DNA from: Sequoia sempervirens
Lineage: Eukaryota > Streptophyta > Pinopsida > Cupressales > Cupressaceae
Assembly: GCA_007258455.2 (NCBI GenBank)
Contig: VDFB02193867.1
Coordinates: forward strand, 532,819,071 to 532,883,070
Length of the DNA stretch: 64,000 nt
Direction of reading: 5' to 3'
Of this stretch, positions 13,327 through 24,661 are shown piece after piece; position 1 is the first letter of the stretch; the number at the start of each line of letters is the position of its first letter. A program made the position numbers and the translations under genes. The notes beneath the pieces are model-generated. The model searched no databases. It saw only the letters and a list, made by a program, of their open reading frames with translations, and had not been told where the DNA came from.

Positions 13327-14359
13327 TGTAGGACCCTAAATCAAAAACAAAAACCATTAGTATTGTTAGTAAACCAAAGCAAACAAAAGATCCCCTATAA
13401 GATTCATCTAATTACAAGAATGATGCCAAAGAAACAAGCAAAACATAGAAAGGCATCATTCTAATGATCAAACTAGCATCTTATAGTGGATTGGTGTCAC
13501 ATGTGCTAGTGACCCTTTCCCAATCCTTGATTGGTAAGCTAGTGATGAAATTACTATGGATATGGAGATGATAAATGGACAAGATAAGTTCTCAAACAGA
13601 ATGACCTTGCATCAAGTTGTGTAGATGATGGAGATGATGGAGTGAAATGGACAAGATCAATTCTCAAATGAAAAGAGTGACCTTTCAAGAGATTGTGGAG
13701 AGATGGTGAAGGGTTTGATAAGAGATGAAGCCTCTATTTTATAGATTTTCAAATGCTAACTGTGTTGAAAATGGACCAATGTGGGACAAAGATCAAGCCA
13801 ATAAGATAAGGCCACTTGTCAAGTGGTGATTGGCCAATAGTTGTGCAAGATTTGGGAAGAGTGCCCATGTGAGGGAAAATTTGAATTCAAATTTGAGAGT
13901 AAATGCTAAGTGGGGGACAAAAAAATGAGCAATAAATGCAATGTTGGAGGGACAAATCAACTTGCCTTTAAATTCAAAAATGAGGGAATATTCCCCATAA
14001 ATGCCATGTTGATGGAAAATATTGGATTTAATAAATCAAGAAATTGATTTATATGTGCAAGTGGCTAAATCTAGAGAATGTAAGTGGGTGAGATTAGCAT
14101 TAGATCAGGATTAATTAGCTAGGATGATGATTATGATGAGTTTGACCTCTTTGAATTAGATATTTGATTTATTTAAATCAAGAAGGATGGAATATGCATT
14201 ATGATGGATGTTTGATTTATTTGATTAAAAAGGTTAATGATAAGATCAAGTTTGATTTATTTGATTTAAGATGATGACTTTAGGAGATTTGACAAATAAA
14301 CTTGATTTATTTATTTGATGAGCGAATGTGATGCATAATGTCAATTTGACGTGTCCACA
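13327..14359 (-). repeat. Left (3' in sense) LTR of element A
   Basis: In plus coordinates it runs from TGTAGGACCC to GTGTCCACA. In sense it begins TGTGGACAC, and the right copy begins TGTAGACAC. It differs from the right LTR by a small share of bases and a few short indels near its edge, so it is moderately young. Its middle is recognisably related to element B's LTR. Confidence 0.9.
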
Positions 14360-14381
14360 TTTTTACCCTCTTTGAAGCAAT
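14360..14381 (-). promoter_or_regulatory. Polypurine tract of element A
   Basis: Read on the minus strand, the bases before the LTR are CTTCAAAGAGGGTAAAAA. The same tract with GAGGGG occurs in elements B and C, so the primer tract is conserved between families. Confidence 0.75.
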
Positions 14382-15660
14382 GTACTTTTTGCATTGGTTC
14401 AAAGAATAAACTTGTCGTGAGCAAAATAAAAAAAATTCTAATTTTTCGGATGCCCCAGCGGAAAGAAGTACACTGGTACATTGCCCCTCGAGAGATTGAG
14501 CGAAAAGATTCGATATGAGGGTCGATCTCGCTATAAAGAGGTTCAAAATGGATGGTTATGGATGACAATGCAAATGAGATGATTTTAAGATGCTTAGAAT
14601 AACAAATCTATTTTATCCTAAACAACTTAAATAATGATATGATATGAGATTGATGAGATTGATGATGAGAAATGATGATGATAGATCGATGATTTGCTTA
14701 TCAAGGATTGGGATTTTAAAAGGGTCACTTACTTTATGTTTGATAACACACCTAAGCATGATGTATCAAGGTCTAAAGGACTAGGATGGCATTGTACTTA
14801 GTGTGATGGACTTTGACTCGACAAATAGATAAGAGTATTCTTGTTCATACCCGACATACATAAACCTTGCTAGGATGCACTTTAGAAGTTTCAAATATCT
14901 CAGACCAAAACATGGAGAGGTATAACCAATTAATGCAATAGTCAACAAGGCATCCAAAACATCCTCTATACATATCTAACAAAGAAAGTATTCACCAAGT
15001 TATTTTACAAGAATGTCCAACAAGCACAACAGACAAAAGAATAATGATCGTTGCCCCATTCCTATCTCTCTAAATCCTTTGTTCGGATATCATCGAGAGA
15101 TCCTTGGAATGGGTGCAATAAGATAAATAAAAAGAAAAGATCAAGTACACAAACAAGTCAATGTTCTTCATACCTTCAGTTAGAGGGATGTGTTTTGAAA
15201 GGATAAGATCCAAAGTGATATCCAAAATGATGCCCATTGTCAGAACGATATATCCTAGGACATGCATTGTATAGGATGATGATGGTTTGATATGTTGATT
15301 GATAGGCTATTGATATAAGGTTGATTGACATGTTTGCGATTGATCAAGAGTTTGATTTTTTGTTTAACGGTTTGCTATTTTGATTTTGATTTTATGATTG
15401 AAGCTTGCTTTTGTTAATTGCTATGATTGTTTCTATTTGTGTTTCCAAAGGATGAAGGTGATGATTAGTTTATTATGGATGATGTTATTGTGGGTGAAAG
15501 CAAGATGAGACAGATGGATTTTTTCAAATATTTGGATTTTTTGACGTTTTGAAATGTTTTGAGGCTGCTTTTTGGTATTTTTTGAGGTTTTACAAATTTT
15601 TTGATTTTTTTGATTTTTGAAATGTTTTTTGGATTTTGTGTTTTTTGAATGTTTTTTGGA
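14382..15660. other. 3' non-coding region of element A
   Basis: It is collinear in reverse with element B at about 35600-36760. Short open frames on both strands have no recognisable motif. The stretch 15510-15660 is T-rich with repeated TTTTTGGATTTTTTGA phrases. Confidence 0.6.
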
Positions 15661-15667
15661 TTTTGAT

Positions 15668-15729
15668 GTCTCGGGGGCTGATCAGAGATTAACCTTGCCT
15701 ACGTTTAAGCTCAGAGACGACGTAGTTCA
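15668..15729 (-). promoter_or_regulatory. Conserved 3' hairpin motif, element A copy
   Basis: A stem CTACGT (15699-15704) / ACGTAG (15720-15725) encloses a 15-base loop. It is followed in sense by a conserved GGCAAGG..TCTGATCAG..CCCCGAGA tail. Equivalent motifs occur in element B (35354-35412) and twice in element C (48765-48826 and 48952-49012). It lies between the orphan ORF and the 3' LTR. The function is unknown. Confidence 0.7.
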
Positions 15730-15929
15730 TATTCTGATATTTTTGACATTTTTTGATTTTTTGAGTGTTTTTAGATTTTTTGATATTTTAGATGTTTTTG
15801 GATTTTCTGATTTTCTGACATTTTTGGATTTTCGCATGATTTTGACAATTTGGATAGGGACATGTGTGATGATATCAGTTCTCTATTTATGATTTTTGTT
15901 GAAGACCAAGCTAAGGTTGATTAATCAGA

Positions 15930-16110
15930 TCGATGGATTGATGATGATAATAACATTGTTGAGGATACACAACAATGCAATGATAGTGTTATGCAACACA
16001 AGGATTGGGATGTTGATGGGATTGATGATGATAACATTGTTAAGGATGCACAACAATGCAAAGATAGTGTTAAGCAACACAATGATCAGGAAGGGTATCC
16101 CAAGATGATG
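15930..16110. repeat. Degenerate minisatellite of element A 3' region
   Basis: Blocks with AACATTGTT followed by GATGCACAACAATGCAA recur around 15950, 15990, 16040 and 16075. They match, in reverse, the cleaner five-unit array of element B at 34941-35195. Confidence 0.7.
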
Positions 16111-17197
16111 GATTGATGATGATGATTTGATTGGATTCGATTGATTAGGATTGTTGAAGCTTGGTTTGGAACAAAAGATATTTTGGATGAATTGATATGA
16201 TGTTGAAGGATGCGTTAGATGCGACTGATAGTGATTGTTTTGATTGATGTTCGATGAAAGATGAAGCTTGATAAGGAATGTCTGCTCGTCAAAATATGCC
16301 ATGGGCTAGTGATTTGGATTATGGCTCACAAATGCTTTGACCAATTTGGTTTCACGTTTGCCAATGTTTAGATTGCCACATAAGTTGGAAGATATAGATC
16401 AAGATTTATTCTTGAAGTAAGATGTAAATATATGCCCCCAATGTCTAGCAATGTAGGGAATGTTGTAAATGGATGCTCAGATAGGTGTATGGATGGATGG
16501 ATATGGTAAGCATACAAAGGATGTGAAGAATTATCTTGTGATAAGATGAGATGTTCAGATAAAGAAAGCTCGTTGGATAATGCTTCATGGCTTAGATAAC
16601 GCCGCATAGGATAGGACCAATGAAAACGAACCATGTCAAGATGTTTACCATAAGCAAGTGTATAGTGTGCCCCAAAATTTCATCAAGATCAAGATAACTG
16701 GGATGGTGGATGTAGATCAATGAAAAGGGATTGGATAAATGGTTCATGGATGAATGAATTTATTATGGATGGGATGAGATGCTTTCATCTGAACTGGTGC
16801 ACGTAGATGCTCGATTCCACACATGACACCTATTTACCAGGTTTTCATCATGGTCTTTCCCAAAGTGCCACCGTAGTGGTTTTCACTAGAGGATGATTTT
16901 TTATCTTTACTGTTTTCAATCCTTTTTTGATTTTTTTTGGATTTTTTGCTTTTTTGTTTTTTTTGCATTTTTTCGAAAGATTTTAAGCTCATGCTAAATC
17001 ATGAGGTGTTGCTGATGTAGATGCCCATATCATAATGTGCCATTGATATCCTAATTGAAGGAGTTGCTTTGCTAAGATACATGCACTTGAATGTAACTTT
17101 TGGGATTCTTGATCTACTTCATCGATACCAGAGTTAACTTTGTCTTTGTGTGCACATCGTGATAGAGTGCCCTTGGAATCCTTATGATGAAGGGTCA
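16111..17197. other. Conserved non-coding block downstream of orphan ORF, element A
   Basis: The segment 16800-16930 contains CCAGGTTTTCATCATGG. It has close counterparts in reverse in element B (34190-34280) and in the same orientation in element C (50148-50270). T-rich DNA follows at 16920-16985 in A and in the other two. No protein family is recognised. Confidence 0.6.
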
Positions 17198-19891
17198 TTA
17201 CCAATACATGGTCAATGTGACAATTGATATCATGTGTGGAGGCGTGGATGGAGTGTGTTTATGGATAAGAGATGGATTGGTTGACAGTTTGGAATCTTTG
17301 ATTCTCCAAACCTGGGAAGATGAACAATGATGGGTGGATATGAAAGTGTGTGTGGAATTAGGACCAACTGCTTGATACACTTTGTACGTTGCTTGAAAAG
17401 CCTGCTTTTGCTTTTGTGGACCTCTTTGATGGATACTTTTCTCTCTTTTATTTTTCCCCATAGTTTCTTTGACTGATGGAGTTTGATAGGGATGATCTTT
17501 CTTTGTATTCTTTGATATCCATTTGTATTTGATTTTTCCATTATTCTTTTCCACTTCTTTTACTTTGATGACATTCTTTGTACTTTGATTTAAATATTTC
17601 CTTTGATGTTGGTCCCAATTCATGGATGGGGTAATGGGTGGATGAAGATTCATGGCATGACTAGTTGTAGTATTGACATCAGTTTCACCATAAGGATTCT
17701 TTGTGCTCCCTATGTTGACGTTTGCTTGAGACATAGTTGCCCCTAGTATGGTGGTAGTAGCAACTTCATGCTTTGATTCTTCTTGTTCGAAGAGCTCTTG
17801 TTTAGAATGCATTCTCTGATCAATGATCCTTGTAGACGACATTATTTCCATTTATTGCTCTGCTAATTCTAGATTATACTATTTTGTCCGATTTTCTTCC
17901 TTGAGCAGATAATGTTTGATATCTTTATTCATGATTTCCTCAATCTGATTTTGGGATATATCTGATCATGATGTTGATAACTCTGTTTAACTGTAGGAGT
18001 TAATAATCTACTCTTTTTGTGTAACACAATATTTTTCTAGATGAAGATCATCTATGCATCCATCCATAGAAAGCATCTCATGGGTAGGTGAAGGAGTATG
18101 TGCTACATGGATATGATCATCTTGCATAGATAGGAGAGTGTCCATTAGATGATTGTAGTATCTTGAAGATACAAATTCTTGATCTTGAATGATTTCGGAG
18201 TTGCTTTTGACATGCTTTAGATCAAGTTCCTGACATGGATCAGTTCCAAAGGATGGATTGCTTATAAATAGTTCTTGGATGTCATCATTGTACATGGTAA
18301 GTGGTTCAATATCCTCAAGTGTCGAGTTCAGGGTTCTTTTAGTATCTGTAACCATGTGGTCAAAGGGGATCAACATGTTTTGAAAAGGACCATTGCTAGA
18401 CTTTGGTGAAATATTTTGATCATGCTTTGGAATAAATTCTTGAGATATGTCCTCTAACTCATAAGGCGATGTAGAGAAATCATAGGTGAACTAATTGTGC
18501 ATTATGTCAATTGGATCAAATAATCCTAACACTCCTTGAAAGAGATCACTAAAAAGTGGCTCTTGATGTATGGTGAGTTGATCATCAGATTGTGTAGATA
18601 CATTCTCAATGTGCTCCTTGATGGAGAGGTTTTGATCATTGTTTTCGACAATTTCGGTGGAGAGATTGTGAATGTCTTTGACCATAGAGTCAAGTGATGT
18701 TGATATTTCTTGAATTGGCTCATTGTCAAGTTTTTTTGGTGGATTTTTATCGTGATTCAAAAGTGACTCTTGACATATGTCAATTTGATCATTGGATGAA
18801 GTAAACGTGTGCTCAATGATGGATTGATCTTGATCCTTGTTTTCAATAGTTGTCATCTTTTGTGTTTGTGCTCATGTTGGTTGGGTAGCTTGAGAGGCTT
18901 GGGCAGCTTGAGATTGTTGAAGCCCTTGTTAGTAGGATTGATGTTCTTTTACTGCGATGCTATGATATTGACTTATTGCACTTGGTTTTGGCGGTAGTGG
19001 TGGTGTATTTGGAATCGTGTTGGATGCGGTGACAAGTGATTGAGATACATTTGGAGTGATAGTGAGTGTTTGAGATGTGATGGGCATGATAGTGGTGGTT
19101 GGAATGATTGAAGGGATAGTGATGGTTGGAATGACTGAGGTGATAGGTCCTTGGGAGACCATATTTCAATTTGGGATCAATGTTGTTGTTTGATTAGATA
19201 ACATCCATTGGTGTGATGTCGATGGTATATTCAAAGGATTTGATGTGATGGTTTGATTGACATTAGGTGGATTGGTTTGGGTGAATTGATTGGTGCTAGG
19301 TAAAGGGGGAAGCCCTAAACCAAGGAATGATGTTGGTAATGGTGGTGGAGATTTCCCTTGGTGGAATGCCTCAACTATTTTGGAAAGTACAGCAATTTGA
19401 TCTAGCCAATTTTGTTCTTGATTTTGATCTTGACTCCCTTGAGATAGTTGATTTGGTTTTTGTTCATGCAGATTTGGAATGTTTTGATTTGGGATGATAG
19501 GTTGGAATTGACCATTGTTCATGTTTGGAATATTCGTATGATTTTCAAATGTATCCATCCCAAAGTTTGTTGGATTCATGTTTCGAAAACTTGTACTTGG
19601 TACATTTTCCTTTGGCATGTAGGGATTTGGTGGGATGATGTTCGTTTCAAGGCTCATGCATTGATTGTTCGATTAATAGACTTGTAGGTTTGGACTTGGA
19701 TTTAACATTGGAAAAGGTGTTCCAATCTTTGATTTGGGCATACTCACACTTGTTCTATTGACATTTGAAGGTAATGATCCCACGTATGGATTTTATAAGT
19801 GTGAGTTTTGATAATCAATCGAAATTGCAAGGCTTTGAAGATTCAATTGATTTGGATTACTCAAGATGTATGGATCAAGTTTGTATTCCAT
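17198..19891 (-). pseudogene. Orphan N/Q/P/S-rich ORF of element A (about 898 codons, about 11 stops, no frameshift)
   Basis: Reading the minus strand from an ATG at 19891, one single frame runs to 17198 and is broken only by point stops. This indicates recent loss of a long protein. The same protein starts at 30936 in element B (both begin M-E-Y-K-L-D-P-Y-I). Residues about 80-230 are rich in N, P and Q, with a short helical stretch W-L-D-Q-I-A-V-L-S-K-I-V-E. The middle is acidic with repeated N-N-D-Q-(N/D)-L-S-I-K-E-H phrases. The C-terminal third is basic, with Y-K-W-I-S-K-N-T-K-K-D-H-P-Y. No gag, zinc knuckle or enzymatic domain is evident. It occupies the gag position after a leader, so a nucleocapsid-like role is possible but unproven. 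Element C's ORF shares the W-I-x-K segment. Confidence 0.75.
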
Positions 19892-20840
19892 TTTCTCCTT
19901 GTATTTTGACTTTGTTGCAAAAGTGACCTCTAAGGTTTCTTAGGACTAATGATGAGATGGAGGAAATGTGTGAATGATATGGGTGATGAACGTTTGGGAA
20001 CTTTTGATCAATGCTAAACTTAGGGCTTGATTTTGATTGTTTGATTTGGATGATGAACTTGTAAACCCTAAGATGCTAGATGTGATCTTAGGATGAACAT
20101 GTTCAAAGGATGATTGATTTAATTAAATGTATGAGAGAGGATACATTCCCACACACCTAATTAAACAAGGTGATTTTGATTTTGATGATGTGCCTAAGTC
20201 TAGAATGATGTTTTCAAAAATCTCTAAAGTTGTTTTGGATGGATGAATTTTGATGAATGTGTGAGATGGATGAAGTGTTTGATTTGATCCTAAAAGAATT
20301 AGAGAGACTTTGTTTACTAGGCCAAGGTATTGAAGAACACACTTTTCTCTAAGAGCAATCAAAAGACCAATATGACCAAAAGATATCAAGCAGATGTGTG
20401 GGGTCCAATTTGTTATCTTTGCTTAATGAGTTCTGTTTACCACAAACACACTCTTGATTAGTTTTCAAACTGAATGTCCAATGTCACAACTTCTTTTCAT
20501 CCCACAAAGTGCTATGTGGAAGTTCCAAGAAATCAGGACAAGGGTGGCCTAATGTTGACCTTTGTAAGAGAAAATTGAGATGTAAACCCAATTACTTAGG
20601 AACCTCTAAGGACATAATCCCAAGGGTAAGCAATAGTTCTTGGGCTTTTTCAAAGGTATTTTCTCTAACTAAGGGGTTTGAAATTCTGATGATGATGTTG
20701 AATGATGGTTTTCCAATGTTTTTGATAAATGCACTATGTTTTCAAACAAGCAAGTACAAACCCTATGGATGTGTAAGAGAATATTTGTTGAATCCCCACT
20801 TGGACAATTCTAGCTATGCTTATCTTTAGTGAATGGTTAG
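19892..20840 (-). other. Leader region of element A upstream of the orphan ORF
   Basis: It is collinear with 30000-30935 of element B in the opposite orientation. No long sense frame is present. Confidence 0.55.
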
Positions 20841-21240
20841 ATGCTTGACCCCAATGGCTCCCCTCCACGACACTCACTTATACGGGGTAGCCAAGCATCA
20901 ACACCCATGAAACTCCCATGGCATGTTTTCCATTTCTACTAAAGATCGTAAAAGTGTGGGGTGGCTTCAGAATGACCGTTCTTGCACCAACAAATAGATT
21001 AAGGATTTTGGAAAATTCTAGAACATGGGTTCTAGTAAGGACTTTCCATTCGTGGAGATTGACCCATTCAGCAAGAGTCCCCTTTCAGATCCATCTTGTT
21101 GGAGCCAACCGTGTGATAATGGTGTTTAACCAATACCCATATTTATATCCCAGCTGGAAATACTCTTGGCTTTAGAGTGTTACTGGTTGAGTTGTGCCCT
21201 TGGGTGAGTACTTTTTCCCCAAGGCAGGCCCTCTAAGATA
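20841..21240 (-). other. Strongly conserved leader block (antisense frame retained), element A
   Basis: This block matches 29552-29990 of element B far better than its surroundings. A frame on the strand opposite to the element (20918-21175, plus strand) starts M-A-C-F-P-F-L-L-K and contains F-R-M-T-V-L-A-P-T-N-R-L-R-I. The element B counterpart (29552-29929, minus strand) keeps the same peptide stretch. I recognise no protein family. The conservation could equally reflect RNA structure or packaging. Confidence 0.55.
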
Positions 21241-23282
21241 AACAAAAGCAAGCAAAGACACAATCGGTAACCTGATCAATCTTTGATGGCACAAAGAAAG
21301 AGAATGTACACGAAAATGCCCCTACTCACACTCACATAAGATGTTCAATTTTAAACCCAAATTGAAGTGTTTCAAAGAAATAAAATGCATTTTGAGTGTT
21401 TCTCTTGCACCCTAGATCGCACAAAGCGCAAGGGGAGAGGATACGCACTCAAAATTCACCAAAGATAAAATCACACAATTAAAGCACTTGTTCGTTTTAT
21501 AGCCTTCAAAGCAATTGTGTGATTTGTTTTAAGCACCAAATGAAATATGAAGATTTCTTGTCCAATTTTTAGCCCAAAAAAAAATCTAGTAAGTGTCTAA
21601 TCTTGAATTTTAACCTTTTGCGAATGGAAAAAAAAATTAAATTGTTATTTTTAGACCCAAACGAAAATTAGTGCCCTAGGAGTGAAAAGGTAACAATTTT
21701 GTAAAGAAGTGTTGAAGAAACACTTAAAGCGTTAAAAAACACTTTGAGTTTTCAAAAAAAAAAAATCCTCCTCCTTTTGTTTTCCTTTGCTAGTCTTCTC
21801 CTTCGCTTTTCCTTTATTTGCTTTAGTACCTATGTAAAGAAATGGAATCTTCTAAGAATCAAGTTATTTAATTAAAATCATTTCAAGCATTGACTTCAAC
21901 TAATAAAATGATCCCCAATGGAAAGACTAATGTTTTCATGATAATCAATGGAACACCAATAAATGGATCTGCAATTTATTAATCTGACTTGTATGATTTT
22001 GCAATCTCAAAGAAAAATATTAACATTATCTTTCAATAAGATCCATGGTCTGTCAAGTAGCACACATTAATGAATGCATTTATGTCTTCATGGATCTCAT
22101 ATTAACAAGATTCTCTTTGAAACAACTTTGATCAAGTTGATAAATTTGCAATATTACACAAGCAACTTACATGTATGATACAAATGTGTATGTCGGTCTA
22201 TTGCTTTCTTAGAGAATATTTTGGATACTTCGCATTGAATGAATGATGAAATCTCAAACAACATGTTGTATATCTAGTCATAATTCATATCATAACATCG
22301 CAGTTTCAACCTTCTATGCATACATACACCTAAAATATATTAGACATGAAGAGGACTGGTCACTACAATTGACTATACATCAGCATTTGAAATTGTAGAT
22401 TTGAAGATATTTTTTATATGGTGTGTGGGACAGCTAGGCATCGAAATGTATTGGCAGGGAGATATAGACCAAGCGTGTGAAATAAATTTGCAGATTTGAA
22501 AGATTTTATACGCCACCAACAAACTTCCTAGTCTCAGATTTATTGTAATATCTGTCAATTTAATGGAACAAGCTGGTGTAAAGCTTTAAAAGAAAAAATG
22601 CATTTGGTAGGTGAATAAAATAGCACAAAAGTCCTTTGAAATTTTTTTATTTTTTATTTTTTTCAAAGTAAATGCCAATGTCAGTGTACAATCAAAGAAA
22701 TGGATGGATGAAGCATCTTTTCAAAGCAACTAGTAGGCAGAAAAAAAAACCGTGCCCAATGTCCTTCAAAAAACATTCAAATTGATGGGATTAGTAGGTA
22801 AAAAGCTAAATTCCACAGATTTTAGCAAGAAGGCAATAATTATAAAATCTCTTACCAGCATCGTCGATATAAAATGTATTTGTTGATGAGACTTTAGAAG
22901 CCACTGGCAGGTGTAGAGCAGCTTTTAAAGTAATTACATTGGCATTTGTAGAGTTGTACGTATTCCCCTAGTCCTTCATGACTTTCAAGGCTTTCAATAG
23001 ACTTTCCCACAAATGCCAACATCCAAGTTACTGCCTGCATGCAAGGTACCAATGATTTAATGTAGATTAAAAAAGAAAGTCAAAATGTATTCCCCTAGAA
23101 GAGAAAGGACAGATAAACATGCATTGCACTGTGCTAGCAATGTAGATAGAAGATAGATAATATTTTGATAGACTACCTGAAAGAACTCTGGTCTCATGCA
23201 ATGCAATGTGAACTATTTGACAGAATCTCTAATTAGTTCCTATCTCATGGAGCACAATAATTGAAGGATATGCATAGAATGG
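21241..23282. other. Leader continuation and start of an insert specific to element A
   Basis: Homology to element B can be followed weakly to about 21550, including the GCAAGGGGA phrase near 21430. From about 21850 to the right LTR the sequence has no counterpart in element B. 21850-23282 holds no frame I can assign. It may be flanking or intronic DNA of the captured PPR gene. Confidence 0.45.
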
Positions 23283-24425
23283 ATTTGTTGAATAGGCTTT
23301 GGAAACTTTCAAGCAAAAAGAGAGGATTTAGAAAAGTTTAAGCCAACACTATTAGCAGGTGGGAGCATAAACAAGATACACGAACTGTGTGATAGAATGC
23401 CTAAGGAGGTGGCAGAAGCTTTAGGAATTTCAAGCAAATGCCATTGGAAGGCGTTAAGTGCATTCCACAATCTTAACCAACAATCTCTCTCTGCACCAAA
23501 CTGGGAGCATAGAAAGAGCACACAAGCTGCTTGACAAAATGCCTCAAATACATGGTCTCATGGCCTGTAATGATTGCAAGGAAATCATACAAAATTTTGG
23601 ACAAATTAAGAGGCACATAGTTGACATAGTGCTGGAAAATATTTTACATCCAAGTGATGACAGGCGCGGTGATTTGATGGAGTCCCACACTCAACAGAAT
23701 AGAGGGATTTGAAGCAACTCAAGTGTTACGCAAATTATTTTGACAAGTGTAAAGCTGAATTCTCTAGCCTTCTCTGTATCTTCTCAGCCTTTGCAAACAA
23801 AATAGGAACTTTGGAACAGGGTACAGACATCTAAAAAATCATAGCCGATGGGGGAGTCTAACAAAGAGATACTTGCAATTACCCTGATAGATGTTGTACC
23901 CCAAAATGCGGCAGTATAAACAAGTCACATGAACAGTATGACATAATTCCTCATGGAAATGTGGTCTCCAAAAATCATAGCGATAGTAGGATGTGCATAA
24001 GGCAGATTGAAGGCCATAAAAAGGTACACACTTGTTGCATGGGAGACAGATCACATTCACAACACCGAAGATCTATGCAGTGTTGGAGAAATTGGCTTGG
24101 CAGATGAAGCAGCAGGGTATTTCCAGATTCTTGCATGACATTATTAATAGGTATGTATGAAAGAGTAGACACAGGGCACTAAATTGTTTTGACAAGAATT
24201 CCTCAAAGACACAGTTACCAGCAATACAATGTTGGTACAACCATATGTCAAAAGGGATTTACTAAAAAAAAGTTCTCCTACCCATGCAAATATGACAACT
24301 TTGGTACAGGGTATGGCCATCCATCAGAGAATTATAAATCTAGAGAGTGCACAAACTGACTTTCAATCAGAAGCAAAAAGCATTTATATTCAAATCACCA
24401 TAGTTAAAATAGTTGAGAGGTAACA
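23283..24425 (+). pseudogene. Scrambled PPR (PLS/E-class) gene fragments captured in element A
   Basis: Plus-strand fragments, opposite to the element's sense, carry PPR consensus phrases. These are G-G-S-I-N-K-I-H-E-L-C-D-R-M-P (about 23360-23405), F-K-Q-M-P-L-E-G-V-K (23428-23458), G-S-I-E-R-A-H-K-L-L-D-K-M-P (23500-23545), L-E-Q-G-T-D-I (near 23815) and C-G-S-I-N-K-S-H-E-Q (near 23910). An E-motif-like I-Y-A-V-L-E-K-L-A-W-Q-M-K follows (about 24070-24110), then another repeat with L-V-Q-G-M-A-I-H-Q-R-I-I (24305-24340). In PLS-class PPR proteins the E motif comes after all repeats, so a repeat downstream of it means shuffled or multiple sources. Frames change often and stops are frequent, so it is non-functional. 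PPR proteins bind organellar RNA. Confidence 0.6.
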
Positions 24426-24630
24426 AGAGATGATTTCAACTTTCGTGCAGATAGATTGCCCCAAACCTTGAAATTTATTAAAAAAAAACAAAATAGATTT
24501 TTTTTTATTCCTATGGAAACTTCTCATTCCCATCTAATCACAGTGGAACAATTAATAGATAAGGTTAAAATAAAATATAAAAACTATGAGTTGAAGATTC
24601 TTTTGATATGACATATGTCATACAAATATG
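24426..24630. other. AT-rich spacer between PPR fragments and primer site
   Basis: No coding potential is seen. An A9 run at 24481-24489 could be a poly(A) remnant of a captured transcript on the plus strand, but this is weak. Confidence 0.35.
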
Positions 24631-24659
24631 ACGAAGGTTCAACCCTCCTTCTAGAGCCA
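24631..24659 (-). promoter_or_regulatory. tRNA-like primer binding site of element A
   Basis: Two bases from the right LTR, the plus strand reads GGTTCAACCCTCCTTCTAGAGCCA. This looks like the T-loop (TTCAACC) plus acceptor 3' strand of a tRNA. On the sense strand it is a TGG-starting primer site. It most resembles plant tRNA-Asn from memory, with one mismatch in the acceptor; a tRNA database comparison would settle it. The match extends unusually far, into the T arm. Confidence 0.6.
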
Positions 24660-24661
24660 TA

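Noticed and set aside
15617..15892. Phe/Asp-rich 91-codon ORF that looks membrane-like
   Set aside because: Created by the T-rich TTTTTGGATTTTTTGA spacer; element B has the same spacer without an equivalent frame.
24631..24659. A tRNA gene fragment
   Set aside because: Only the 3' arm is present and it sits two bases from an LTR, so it is a primer binding site and not a tRNA gene.
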